Part shown: positions 42,530 to 53,329 of the stretch, piece after piece
Layout: every line of letters begins with the position of its first letter
How positions within the stretch are numbered: position 1 is the first letter of the stretch
Assembly (NCBI RefSeq): GCF_023091745.1
Contig: NC_068922.1
Coordinates: 82,617,533 to 82,681,532 of the forward strand
Length of the DNA: 64,000 nt
Direction: 5' to 3'
Source: Budorcas taxicolor
Taxonomy: Eukaryota > Chordata > Mammalia > Artiodactyla > Bovidae
The notes under the pieces: model-generated
Seen by the model: only the letters and a program-made list of their open reading frames with translations
Database searches by the model: none
What the model was told of the DNA's origin: nothing
Position numbers and translations under genes: made by a program

Positions 42530-43427
42530 AGTTAAATACTTTGAAAGCAACCTTCCTGGTGTAACTTGTGAAGTTTAGCTAATACAGCATCTCTTGGCTT
42601 TTGCTTCCACGTAGTTACATATCCCCATTCTGTTTTCCTCTTTGTATCCATGTTGCTCCAGACCTGGATATCGTTATAACTGATGCAGCTGAAGTATTGG
42701 AGTAAATCTGAGGAAGACAACACAGTGAAGAGCATAATGGGCATCAGATTGCCTTGAATAAGGGTCTTCTGGAGCCGAGGTCACTGGCCATCCTGACTGC
42801 AGGAATTTGTATGAGTTCTCTGTCTCACTAAGGACGTGTTCCACGACTGCAATAATATTCTCAAATCTGTGTTACTCTCTCTGTCTGGGCTAAGAGACAT
42901 ACCGTGATAAGGTGTAGGGAAGTTAAATAAACTGTCTGTGTTTTAAAAAAATAAATCAGTGAAACAGAAATTGGCAATTACCACAAGAATCAAAATCAGT
43001 TCTGGAATATAAAACCTCAGGGTCCTTGCAGCATACCTGGGAACCCTGCAGTAACAGCACGTTCGCCAGTCCCGGACGTGGTTTGTCACAGTTTGAAGCA
43101 TCCATAAACAACTTCAAAGTCTCTTCCACACTCTTCCGACTAAGTGAGACTAAAATTGCCCTTTTAAAATGAAAGCCCTGCGTGTGATATGAATCAGAGG
43201 TAGTGCATGACGGCCCTCACCTTCTGACAACAACTGTGTTGTCTGTAAGTGTGATTTGGTACAAATACAGAATTCAAATGCTTTGAAGAGGTAACTGTTA
43301 GCCACGAACCCCACCATCCCCAGTCTTTAAAGCCAATCTAATGTGTGTGTGTGTGCGTGCATGCGTGTGTGTGTGTTCCAGGACCTGTGGCTGTTTGAGT
43401 TTGTAACTTAGTAGGCACCAAAGGAGG
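42530..43427. other. Unassigned stretch with TG microsatellite
   Basis: It holds a (TG)n-type run at 43341-43378 with GCATGC interruptions. No gene was seen; frames are at most 70 codons. Confidence 0.5.
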
Positions 43428-43477
43428 GGCTTCCCTGGTGGCTGGCTCGGACTATAAAGAATCTGCCTGCAATGCAA
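43428..43477 (+). mobile_element. Bov-tA head fragment (about 50 bp)
   Basis: Only the tRNA-like head survives: GGGGCTTCCCTGGTGGCTGG, ATAAAGAATCTGCCTGCAAT, then unrelated DNA. This is a 3'-truncated SINE, which points to a deletion and not to an incomplete insertion. Confidence 0.8.
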
Positions 43478-44267
43478 AGACGCATTTTGACTATCTTTAT
43501 TGGATTGTTATATATCCACATTATTGAGGGGAATGTTGCCAAATTCCAATCTAGACAACTAATTTATTCAAAATACATTAAAAGTTTCCATTGAAACTCT
43601 TATTGACAGTATGATGTCATTGATGTTTTATCTCCTGTATCTCCAGAGTCAGAAATATTGTCACTTTTCATTTACAGATGCGGAACCCACCTGACATGCC
43701 TCAGGGAAAGGAACATGAAAAGCTTTTGTTTAGTGGTCCAAAACCTAGATAGATACAATTTTGTTCTTGTCAATCATACCTCAATAAAGCTGGTGGAAAA
43801 AAAGAATCTGGGCTTTCATAAAATCCAATAGACTCATTTACCCCTATTCTTGTCAAAGGCACATTTTCATAAACAGTCCCACACTCTAAATCTTGGAGGA
43901 GCAGAATATTAACTAGTTCTATTTTTTTTTCTAATCACTGGCTCATTTAACATGAAAAAGTAAATGACACTCATATTTTTTATACTGCTTTTTCACTAAA
44001 ACTGTAAAAGAAAAAGGCCTTAGGTATCATAATGTGCAGCAGGAATGATTAGATGGATGCAAATATTTGCTTAATCACCAAGGAAAACCACTTCGGGGTC
44101 TGCATGGCCTTCTTTATAGTGGCAATAAAGACCACGGATGTTTTGGCATTAATTTTTCACTCAAGGCGTTAACGAGATGCACAATGGATGGCTAGCCTCT
44201 CATTTCTGAATTTTCAAAGATGGTCTGTGCTATGATTCTGTTTATCCAAAGAAAGACTTAAAAAGTA
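43478..44267. other. Unassigned stretch with possible old L1 terminus
   Basis: ATCATACCTCAATAAAGCTG followed by an A-rich run near 43775-43805 resembles an old L1 3' end (plus). No gene was seen. Confidence 0.4.
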
Positions 44268-44555
44268 CTGTTCAGTTGCTAAGTCTTTGCCATCTCATGG
44301 AGAACTGCACGCCAGGCTCCTCTGTCCTCCGCTGTCTCCTGGAGTTTGCTCAAATTCATGCTCACTGAGTTGGTGATGCTGTCTAACCATCTCATCCTCT
44401 ATCGCCCCCTTCTCCTTTTGCCTTCAATCTTTCCCAATATCAGGGTCTTTTCCAATGAGTCAGCTCTTCACATCAGATGGCCAAAATTTTGGAGCTTCAG
44501 CATCAGTCCTTCCAATGAATATTCTGGGTTAATTTTCTTTAGGATTGACTTTTAA
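44268..44555 (-). mobile_element. BovB 3' fragment
   Basis: Antisense: CTGTTCAGTTGCTAAGTC, CACTGAGTTGGTGATGCTGT, GGTCTTTTCCAATGAGTCAG, CCTTCCAATGAATATTCTGG. Confidence 0.9.
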
Positions 44556-44890
44556 GTAATACGTTTCTGATGAATTTTTGTTTAATAAATGACTAAGAAA
44601 ACAACATAAAGCCACTCAGTAGCTGAAATATAATCACTGATAAGCACAGAGTGCTTGCTGTTATCTTTGGTTAGCCTCTGGGCAGACAGATTCTGTGATG
44701 GAGATAAAAAGAAACTTATCACAGTGTCCTCCTGGGAAGGAAGAGGGTAACGGAGAAGAAGAGATGAGTTGTGATGAGCCACTGTGAAGGTCTAGGCCAA
44801 CCCCATGGGGCCTCTGCAGCTGAATTGGGGCTTTTATATTTCTCTCTTGACAATTCATTGCATGTGGGCTGCCTGGGAAGGAGTTGTCAC
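44556..44890. other. Unassigned intergenic stretch
   Basis: No family or gene was recognised. Confidence 0.45.
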
Positions 44891-45086
44891 CTTGAAAGTG
44901 AAAGTTGCTCAGTTGTGTCCGACTCTTTGCCACCCCACGGACTGTAGAGTCCATGGAATTCTCCAGGCCAGAACATTGGAGTGGGTAGCCTTTCCCTTCT
45001 CCAGGGGATCTTCCCAACCCAGGGATCAAACCCAGGTCTCGCACAATGCAGGCGGATTCTTTACCAGCTGAGCCCCCAGGGCAGCT
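44891..45086 (-). mobile_element. Bov-tA SINE
   Basis: Antisense with AAAGTGAAAGTTGCTCAGTT at its 3' end (the tail common in this group), then CCAACCCAGGGATCAAACCC and head complement TGAGCCCCCAGGGCAGC. Confidence 0.93.
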
Positions 45087-45416
45087 GGGCAAGGCAAATT
45101 CTTTCAGTTGAGGCATTTCAAACAGCCTCTAAATATCTGGGTTTCTTCTCTCTCTCCCCAGTGTCTCTACCGAGGCAGCCAGCTGCAGGTCCCGTGGGCG
45201 GATGACAAGAGGAATCGCTACCATGTGGTGCCTCGGGCCGGGTTCTTCCTCCCAGGCACCCAGCCTCTTCTTCAGCCAGAGGATCCCTCCTCTGAGCACT
45301 GGCTTTCCTGCCGAAGCTGGGGAACAGACTGTAAGGTTTTACTGAGGCACCTTCTCTCAGCTCCTGGGGCTCTGTACATCTGTTGATTTTGTACACACAG
45401 CGGCACACTTGGGGAG

Positions 45417-45629
45417 GTGTGCTCAGTCACTTGGCCGTGTCCAGCTCCTTGTTGCACTATGGACTTCAGCCCTCCAGGCTCCTCTGTCCATGGAATTTTC
45501 AAGGCAGGAATACTGGAGTGGGTTGCCGTTTCCTCCTCTGGGGGATCCTCCCAACCCAGGGATCAAGCCTGCATCTCCTGCTTTGGAAGCTGGGTTCTTT
45601 ACCACTGAGTCGCCTGAGAAGGACTTCCC
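45417..45629 (-). mobile_element. Bov-tA SINE
   Basis: Antisense GGTGTGCTCAGTCACTTGGC, TCTGTCCATGGAATTTTCAA, CCAACCCAGGGATCAAGCCT and head complement CTGAGTCGCCTGAGAAGG. Confidence 0.92.
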
Positions 45630-45829
45630 ATCAGTGTGGATGCAGGGCCAAGCTCTATAAATGATCCCCCTCACTCTCTGGGTCTGGCCCTCTGGCTGCC
45701 TCGCTGGCCTGCCACTCATTTCTGTGCTCCTGTTCACCTGGCCTCTCTAGTTTTAGGGTCCCACTATTCCTGTCTTTACTGACTGTGCTAAATAATGGCA
45801 TCTCCCACCATTAGCCGTGGTCTACAGAG

Positions 45830-46042
45830 AATGGGCTTCCCTGGGGGCTCAGAGGGTAAAGAATCTGCCTGCAGTGCGGGAGACCTGGGCTTCATTCCTG
45901 GGTGGGGAAGATCCCCTGCAGGAGGAAGTGGCAATCAGTCCAGTGTTCTTGCCCGGGAAGTCCCCTGGACAGAGGAGCCTGGCGGGCTGCAGTCCATAGG
46001 GTCGCAAAGAGTGGGACACGACTGAGCGACTAACACTCACAG
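45830..46042 (+). mobile_element. Bov-tA SINE
   Basis: Head GGGCTTCCCTGGGGGCTCAG, B-box-like GGGCTTCATTCCTGG, body and end GACACGACTGAGCGACTAAC. With the antisense copy 200 bp upstream it forms an inverted SINE pair. ACAGAGAATGG occurs just left (45824-45835) and just right (46040-46050), a likely target duplication. Confidence 0.94.
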
Positions 46043-46190
46043 AGAATGGACCCTGCACTTTGTCCTGAGGGTGTTTCTCCCAGCAACACATCCCCCAGCG
46101 CCTGGCAAAGCGCTTGTCTTTCTCGGCTCCCATGGAACAGAGTTCTCGAGTGGGTTTTCCAGGCTCACAGAATATGCCCGTCACCACCGC

Positions 46191-46391
46191 CGCCGAGCCT
46201 TTTAGCCCGCTCCTCCAGCTGAGCCGAGCCTTCTAGCCCGCTCCTCCAGCTGAGCTGAGCCTTCTAGCCCGCTCCTCCAGCTGAGCCGAGCCTTCTAGCC
46301 CGCTCCTCCAGCTGAGCTGAGCCTTCTAGCCTGCTCCTCCAGCACTCCTCCAGCTGAGCTGAGCCGAGCCTTCTCGCGCGCTCCTCCAGCA
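46191..46391. repeat. Minisatellite: 31-bp units of two alternating types
   Basis: Units are at about 46191-46220, 46221, 46252, 46283 and 46314, then irregular copies to 46391. Units start GAGCCGAGCC or GAGCTGAGCC and share TTCTAGCCCGCTCCTCCAGC. The CC and CT versions alternate, a two-unit (62-bp) higher-order pattern. A GC-box-like CCCCGCCCC follows at about 46397-46405. A minus frame (77 codons) through it is spurious. Confidence 0.95.
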
Positions 46392-46405
46392 CCGGCCCCG
46401 CCCCT

Positions 46406-46845
46406 CCCCCCCTTACTTGCTGCGTCCTCCGCTGCTCCTAGGTGCCCGGCCGTGCACGCTGGGCATGGTTGGACCATCTCTGCTACTTTCCGTGCATAAC
46501 GAAGTGAGCCATTTGAAGCAGCCCCCACCTGTCACCAGTTTCTTCCCTCAGAAGCCCAGGTGGGCTGCGCTGGGCCAGCGGCAGAACCACCTGGGCTGAT
46601 GCCAGATGTCAGCTGGACGGAGCTCTCCTCTGGCGACTCCAAGGGAGAATTCCCTTGCCAGGTCTTTCATGATGGAGACTTTAGAAAATACGTTGGAAAA
46701 ATTCTGGATTCAAGTGCTTTCGCCCCTGAGGTTGTGGTTCTGGCCGGTCCTTCCTCCCTTCCTTCTTTCCTCTTTCTTTTCCTGTCCGTGACTTACCCAA
46801 GTGAATCTGCTAATTGTCTCTATGATGCGTGTCTGCTGATGACTT
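46406..46845. other. Unassigned stretch right of the minisatellite
   Basis: It starts GC-rich with CpGs (46400-46460). A plus frame of 174 codons (46560-47084) is open but its right third is antisense BovB, so it is not a gene. No family was recognised in the left part. Confidence 0.4.
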
Positions 46846-47207
46846 TCAGTTCAGTCGCTCAGTCGTGTCTGACCCTTTGCAACCCCGTGGACTGCAGCAC
46901 GCCAGGCCTCCCTGTCCATCACCAACTCCCAGAGCTTGCTCAAACTCATGGCGTTAGTGATGCCATCCAACCATCTCATCCTCTGTTGTCCCCTTCTCCT
47001 CCCACCTTCAATCTTTCCTGGCATGAGGGCCTTTTCCAAGGAGTCCGTTCTTCACATCAGGTGGACAAAGTATTAGAGTTTTAGCTTCAGCATCAGTCCT
47101 TCCAATGAATATTCAAGACTGATTTCCTTTATGATTGACTGGTTTGATCTCCTTGCAATCTAAGGGACTCTCAAGAGTCTTCTCCAACACCACAGCTCAA
47201 AAGCACC
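46846..47207 (-). mobile_element. BovB 3' fragment
   Basis: Antisense from GTTCAGTCGCTCAGTCGTGT through CACATCAGGTGGACAAAGTA to ACACCACAGCTCAAAAGC. Similar TGCTGA..CTTT words flank it (46813-46827 and 47208-47219), perhaps a decayed target duplication. Confidence 0.93.
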
Positions 47208-48295
47208 TTGCTGACTTTTAAAGCTTCTTAATTTTGCTTTTAACTCTAACTTCCTAGGGGGTCGCCCTTGTGTCTGCATGAATTTATATCAGCCAGCAAT
47301 TGCACAGAGTTTATGCTCACTTCAGCTTGAGTCAGTAAGGCTTCCATCTCTACACATGGATTTGTTTCCAGGAGAAGTACATTCAAGTTTCAGAAGGTTT
47401 TCACTCCTGCCCTAGAGTTCAGTTTCTACCGGGTCCTTTCAGGTCTGTGCAAATGTTGCCGCCTCAGTGTGTGGCTGGCCTGGGCCCCTCCCGACACCAT
47501 TGTCTGTAATTGCATCCTCAGCCTAGAATACGCTGCCCTGACCTTGGATCCTCAGGAGGCTGTATCGAGTGGCGGGCCCCGCCTGACCAATAGCTGCGTA
47601 GTCACTGCTAACATCAAGGCTGCTGGCTTGGCCACAGCCTACTCCTCCAAGCCACAGAAGCTCCTTCAATCAGGGCAGAGAAGCTGCCAGTCTCCATGAC
47701 CTATCTCACTGGGCGAAATTTGCACGCCTATCAAGCTGGGAGCAGGCCCATCTAAATTCCTACCATTCTTATCAAGAGTTGAGGAGGATTTTCACAATTC
47801 ACCGCTTCTCAGATTGCCGTGTGATGTTGGTTGACTCCGAGAACACTTAAGTTGTTGTGTTTACTTGGCCATCTCTCTGGCTTCTCTCTGGGGAGAGGAT
47901 TTGCCCGGCTCCTTGCTTGATCGTGGTTCAGCTTTGGGAGACTTCTTTTCAAATCTGTGATTTATCTCAGATTAAATTAGAGCCAGTTCAAGTTACTTAA
48001 AAGCAGGGAACCATAATGAATAGAACTAGGCTTGTTTCACGAGGCAGCATCTCAGAAATACACTTTGCTTCGCCCATTTCATAAAGTTTTACGAAGTGCT
48101 TTAGGTGAAGGACTTTTGCCTTCTTTTCAAATACATGCAGGTGAGTTTTGACTAAAGAAATCAGGAACCTCCTAAAGGGAACTGCGTGGTGACACTGAGT
48201 ATCTGCTTCCGTTAGCTCACACGCACTGCTGACTGAGGGCGGTTTCTGTCTGAGGACTCTGGCAATGCGAGGCTTCGAGCCTGGTTAGAGAGTCC
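47208..48295. other. Unassigned stretch with GC-box/CCAAT pair
   Basis: About 1.1 kb has no recognised family. At 47571-47591 a palindromic GGCGGGCCCCGCC is followed 3 bp later by CCAAT. The plus frame 47469-47699 (76 codons) covers the same place and has no motif. Confidence 0.4.
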
Positions 48296-48299
48296 AGGT

Positions 48300-48412
48300 A
48301 CGGGACTGCCCTGGCGCTCCCGCGATTGTGACCTGTGCTGTCACTGATGGGCCCAAGTTTGATCCCTGGTCGGGTCAGGGAACTAAGATCCTGCAAACTA
48401 CTCAGCAAGGGG
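48300..48412 (+). mobile_element. CHR-type SINE fragment
   Basis: CGGGACTGCCCTGGCGCTCC, AAGTTTGATCCCTGGTCGGG, TCAGGGAACTAAGATCCTGC. Head and first body part only. Confidence 0.65.
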
Positions 48413-51100
48413 GAAAGAATGTCCCAAGTGTGAGAATGCAAACCAGATATCAATGGCAGGCCAAAAGTGATATTTGAAGCCCTATTTGAAAGGCTAACTT
48501 ATGAGAATGCTTAATACTGGAAACAAAATATTTGGCAATGTCTCCAAACTACTTTATTTGAGAAGGAAGAGCACACCATTCTGAAATGAAATCTAGAAAG
48601 AAGGCACCTCCATTTCCTCAGAACATTAGAAGCAGGGTTCAGAGGCTGGTTTGAGACTTTACAAAGGCTCTGGCGGTGGGGTGGGCTGCTTCCTGCTAGC
48701 AGAGGATTTCGGGCCCCCTGCACAACCCATCAGAGCTCCAGCAACAATCAGGTGTGTACTTAACAGCTGGGGGAGGGCAAGGACTTGGACTGGATTTAAA
48801 TAGCAATGACCTTTGAGTAGAATTATATCTCCATTTACCAGGGCACTCAAAAGGCAAATGGGAAAATCTAAAATAATTCACTTGAGGCTCTTCCTTTTTG
48901 TTTAGCAAATTAAGCATAATTACATGTCTAGACATGATAAAAAACATTCTTTCCTTCACAGATTTGCATCTGAGCTCCCATGCTCTTGAAAGTCCACCCG
49001 AAGTTCCTTTTCTTTGTCAGGAAGGTCAGCATGCGTAGAAGAATCATTTGTTTTAATGGTTCTGTAGAAAAACATGAGTGGTTCTGCTCTGAAGCTAAAC
49101 AGGATTCTTCCTCTGAGCAACAGTCATGGAGCGGTCAAGCCACTTCCTGGCTGCCCTTCAATGAGCCGCAGGAGAGGACTCTTCGGAGGACGCTCGCTCT
49201 GCGGCTGGTCTTCCTGGTCTTGAGGACTGTATAGATGTCTCCTCAGAGGAACTTCCGTGGGCACTTTTGTATTCTAGAATGTAATGAATGCTTGGGCGTG
49301 TGAGTGGGGCAAGAGGTAACGGTAATACACAGGCACCTTTTTATTCTAGTCTTTCTTATAGTTTCTCCCAGGCATCAGTTCCTTCTTACATGTCCACAGT
49401 ATCTACAGATTAAGTGTCAGCCCCCAGTCGTGTTTACGGAGGTGCAGTGTTTCCCGTGCCTCTTTTGGATGAAAGTAGATTCATGATGAAAACCAGTGTG
49501 GAAAGGCCCAGTTTATTTGGACTCTTATAGATATGAGTGAGTGCATAGGTGTGCGTTTCTGCACACGTCTCTCTGTGTGTGTCTGTGTGTGTGTACTAGG
49601 AAATGGATACACTCCAGTCAGTAGGCAAGGCAAACATCTCGTCCAATCAAAATTACCCTTGAAAATGTATCGCAGAATATCCACGACTGCCAGTTTTTCC
49701 TCCGGTGTTGGAATAGTTGCTCTTAAGTTGAACACCAGATGAAGCAGGTGAATTGTGTTTAGGGACCAAAGCCAATGAACAAACGACTGACCTGTATACA
49801 CTAGAATCGTTGTCACACAATGTGAGGGATAAAGGACTGAGGCCAGAGGAGGGAAACCACATTCGTGCCCCCACATCCTGCTTGCTCCAGGGCCGCCAGG
49901 AGCGAGATACAGCCACCCCAACTTAAATTAGCCCTTTATCTCATTGTAATTATTATTTTTAAATTAGCTGCTAAGCACACATAGGTGAATTGTATTGGTT
50001 TAAGTGTGTGTGGTGTGCCTACATGACACACACACTTTGGAATAGTGGCAACACATGCGTGTTGTCTTCCACATTCCCCTAAAATCATTTTTCCCCGTGG
50101 CCCATGGCCGAATACCGGCCGACTGAGCCATCTCTGAGAATCTCCCCTGTCAAACGTGCAGCTCCAACGCACTCCTCTACTAAAGCAAGTTCAGCAAGGG
50201 GGTGTCCTCAGGAGCTCTGTAATCAGTCGGGTACACTGTCCTGTCCCTTGAGTTACCCTGATCATTTGAATGGTTTGATTTCCACAAGATTTGAAATTGC
50301 ATATAAAAAAGAACGGTGAGGGGAAACCCTGGGAGGAAGTCAAGGATACTTTCAGATGCCAGATGAAAAGTGGTGATAGACGCCCTCAAGTAATCAACAC
50401 TCAGCTTTGTTTGGAACACAATCGATCCTGTCAGGGCTAAAAACCCATCTGCCTTCACTGTTGATATCCCCAACAAGGAAGAATAATTAGAAAATTCCTT
50501 AATTAGTGTTCCATTTAATCTTCCATTGTCAAGGTAAACACTTTGATTAAAGTAAGTAGCACTCAGGAGTAACTGCAAACCTATTTGAATTTCCATAAAC
50601 TTATTTAATTTTCTTGCCTTTCACCATCTCAGACAATATTGCCCTTCCTGAGGCTTTCAGGAACAGGCAGGGATTTTCAGCAAAGCAAGTGAAGTGTTGG
50701 TTTTCACCAGGATCTGAACCCCGAGGAGCAGACTGTCAGCCTTTCTTTTCTGCTGAATACACAGACGAGTTCAGAAGCCATCTTCAGGGTGCTCCTGCTA
50801 GCAGGGTCCGCCTTCAGGGACCATGAAACTTCCTTTGTAGTTCACACGAGGGTCACTGGGCAGTGTAATGCAGGGCACATTCCTGGGCCCACTGTTGGCT
50901 TTTGGTTCCATCATTGGGTGGTGGCAGAGTTCAGGTTTCTGAATTTCTATCTCCCCAGGAATTCTAAAGCAGAAATACTAGTTTTTCACTTCACCTCTGA
51001 CTCCTGTTTACCTTATCACAGCTAATAGTTGTTGGTAGAGTCTGGGCCAAAGCAGCTTTGGGACTCAGCCATTACTGTTGGAAAGCCCCCTAACCTAGGG
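48413..51100. other. Unassigned intergenic stretch (about 2.7 kb)
   Basis: This is the longest block without a recognised element. It contains a TG microsatellite at 49570-49597. Minus frames of 138-146 codons (49481-49921, 50180-50596) have no recognisable domain; part of the first is the CA/TG tract (THTQTHTE-like). It may contain diverged old repeats or conserved non-coding DNA. Confidence 0.45.
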
Positions 51101-51313
51101 ATATTGTTGTTTAGTTGCTAAGTTTTGTCCGACTCTGCGACACCATGGACTGTATAGCTTGCCAGGATCCCCCCTCCCTGGGATTCCCCAGGCAAGAACA
51201 CTGGAGTGGGTTGCCATTTCCTCCTCCAAGGGATCTTCCCAACCCAGGGACTGAACCCACATCCAATGCATTGGCAAGTGGGTTCTCTACCGCCTAGCTG
51301 CCCAGCAGCCCCG
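51101..51313 (-). mobile_element. Bov-tA SINE
   Basis: Antisense TTGTTTAGTTGCTAAGTTTT, GGGATTCCCCAGGCAAGAAC, CCAACCCAGGGACTGAACCC and a diverged head complement. Confidence 0.9.
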
Positions 51314-51344
51314 CTTAGAACTGTGAGTCCCACGATGTTATCTC

Positions 51345-51463
51345 GGGGCTTCCCTGGGGGCTCAGCTGGTAAAGAGTCTGCCTGCAATGCGGGAGACCCT
51401 GGTTCCACTCCTGTGTCGGGGAGGTCCCCTGGAGAAGGGATAGGCTACCCACTCCAGTATTCA
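51345..51463 (+). mobile_element. Bov-tA SINE, 3'-truncated
   Basis: Head GGGGCTTCCCTGGGGGCTCA through CACTCCAGTATTC, then it stops where the next SINE head starts. The lost half is not found beyond the second SINE. Confidence 0.9.
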
Positions 51464-51663
51464 TGGGCTTCCCTGGGGGCTCAGCTGGTAAAGAGTCAAC
51501 CTGCAGTGTTGGAGACCTGGGTTCGATCCCTGGGCTGGGAAGATCCCCTGGAGGAGGGCATGGCAACTCACTCCAGTATTCTTGCCTGGAGAATCTCCAT
51601 GGATAGAGGAGCCAGGTGGGCTACAGTTCATGGGGTCGCAAAGAGTTGCGACTAAGCACAACA
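51464..51663 (+). mobile_element. Bov-tA SINE, second of a tandem pair
   Basis: Full element to GGTCGCAAAGAGTTGCGACT (terminus slightly rearranged, missing the GGACAC block). Its first about 33 bp are identical to the head of the preceding truncated copy, after which they differ at many sites. Confidence 0.93.
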
Positions 51664-51699
51664 CACTGTTATCTTTTATCTGCTTTCTTGATTTTAGCC

Positions 51700-51960
51700 T
51701 CTTACTCATTCATTCATTTGTTAGACAAGTATTTCTTGATCACTTACTATATGCAAAGCAGTTTTAGGTACTGGGGATTTAGGAGTGAAAGACAAAGATA
51801 TGGTATCATCAGGGGCTTGTAGCCAAGAGAATGGAGACACACAAGAAAGAAGTACCCGAGTATTTAGAATATGCAGAGTGATGACTATCATGGAGAAAGT
51901 TAAAGCAGGGATCGGGAAGAAAGTGTGGGGGGCAGGTCCTGATTTTAAACTGGATCGACT
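51700..51960 (+). repeat. Ancient interspersed repeat, family unassigned
   Basis: TCATTCATTCATTTGTTAGA, CAAGTATTTCTTGATCACTT, ACTATATGCAAAGCAG, GGTACTGGGGATTTAGGAGT and CATGGAGAAAGTTAAAGCAG follow a well-known old mammalian repeat order. I cannot assign the family name with confidence. Confidence 0.55.
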
Positions 51961-52119
51961 TGATAGTTGGCGAGTTAGGTCTCTGAATGAGTTTGCCTTG
52001 TGGCTGGGATCACTCCGTTCACTTGAGCTTTGCACTCTGCTGGAAAGTAAAGCCGACAGAGGGGAAAACAGAGGGAGAGAAACTGGCTCAGGCAGCTTTG
52101 CCACAGGCCCTGAGTTCAA

Positions 52120-52990
52120 CCATGCCTCTATTTTTAAAATTTATTTTAATGAAATGTAGTGTTTTTGTAATGCTGTGTTAGTTTCTCAGTTCAGTTCAGT
52201 TCAGTTGCTCAGTCGTGTCCGACTCTTTGTGACCCCGTGAATCACAGCATGCCAGGCCTCCCTGTCCATCACCAACTCCCAGAGTTCACTCAGACTCACA
52301 TCCATCGAGTCCATGATGCCATCCAGCCATCTCATCCTGGGTTGTCCCCTTCTCCTCCTGCCCGCAATCCCTCCCAGCATCAGAGTCTTTTCCAGTGAGT
52401 CAACTCTTCGCATGAGGTGGCCAGAGTACTGGAGTTACAGCTTCAGCATCATTGCTTCCAAAGAAATCCCAGGGCTGATCTCCTTCAGAATGGACTGGTT
52501 GGATCTCCTTGCAGTCCAAGGGACTCTCAAGAGTCTTCTCCAACACCACAGTTCAAAAGCATCAATTCTTTGGTGCTCAGCCTTCTTCACAGTCCAACTC
52601 TCACATCCATACATGACCACAGGAAAAACCAGAGCCTTGACTAGACGGACCTTAGTCGGCAAAGTAGTGTCTCTGCTTTGAATATGTGTGTACAGCAAAG
52701 TGGTTCAGTTGTACATGTATCTGATGGCTTATATCCGCTAACCCCGAATTCCCGGTGCATCCCTCCGCAGCCCTCCTCCCTGCTGGAAACCACAGAGTCC
52801 GCTCTCTCTGTCTGCAAGTCTTTTTGCTTCATAGACAGTCCATTTGCGCCATATTTTGGATCCACATGTAAGTGATGTCACACGATATCTGTCTTTCTGA
52901 TGACTTCGTTTAGTGCGACCATCTCTAGGCCCATCCATGCTGCTGCAACGGCATTGCTTCATTCTCTTCATGGCTGAGTAGTATTACATA
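52120..52990 (-). mobile_element. Old L1 3'-end fragment split by BovB
   Basis: Left: TTTAAAATTTATTTTAATGA, AATGCTGTGTTAGTTTCT. Right of the BovB: GTGTACAGCAAAGTGGTTCA, CTGCAAGTCTTTTTGCTTC, CCATGCTGCTGCAACGGCAT, GGCTGAGTAGTATTACATAG. Together they form one antisense L1 3' region. Confidence 0.85.
52184..52687 (-). mobile_element. BovB, 5'-truncated, nested in L1
   Basis: The left end is the (GTTCA)n 3' terminus (AGTTCAGTTCAGTTCAGTTG). The right end lies at GTGTCTCTGCTTTGAATATG, inside the coding C-terminus. The coding part reads FPVVMYGCESWTVKKAEHQR and RRLLRVPWTARRSNQSILKE. Confidence 0.95.
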
Positions 52991-53329
52991 GACCACTTTA
53001 AAAAATTTATTTATTTATTTTAACTGGAAAATAATGCCTTTACGATACTCCAGTGGTTTTGCCATTCCTCAACATGAATCACCCAGGGGTGCACGTGCCC
53101 CCCACCCTGAACCCCCTCCCACCGCCCTCCCCACCCCATCCCCCTGGGTTGTCCCAGAGCACTGGCTTGGACTGCCCTGCTTCATGCACCAAATTTGCAC
53201 TGGTCGTCTGCTTCACATATGGGGATAGGCGCGCTTCAGTGCCATTCTCTCAAATCCCCCCACCCTCGCCTTCTCCCTCAGGGTCCGGAAGCCTGTTCTT
53301 TACACCTGTGTCTCTTTTGCTGTCTTACA

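Noticed and set aside
46560..47084. 174-codon plus-strand frame
   Set aside because: Its C-terminal third is antisense BovB (FSSVAQSCLTLCNPVDCSTP), and the rest has no motif.
49481..49921. 146-codon minus frame
   Set aside because: It contains a CA/TG-derived repeat segment, overlaps another 87-codon minus frame in a different phase, and has no recognisable domain.
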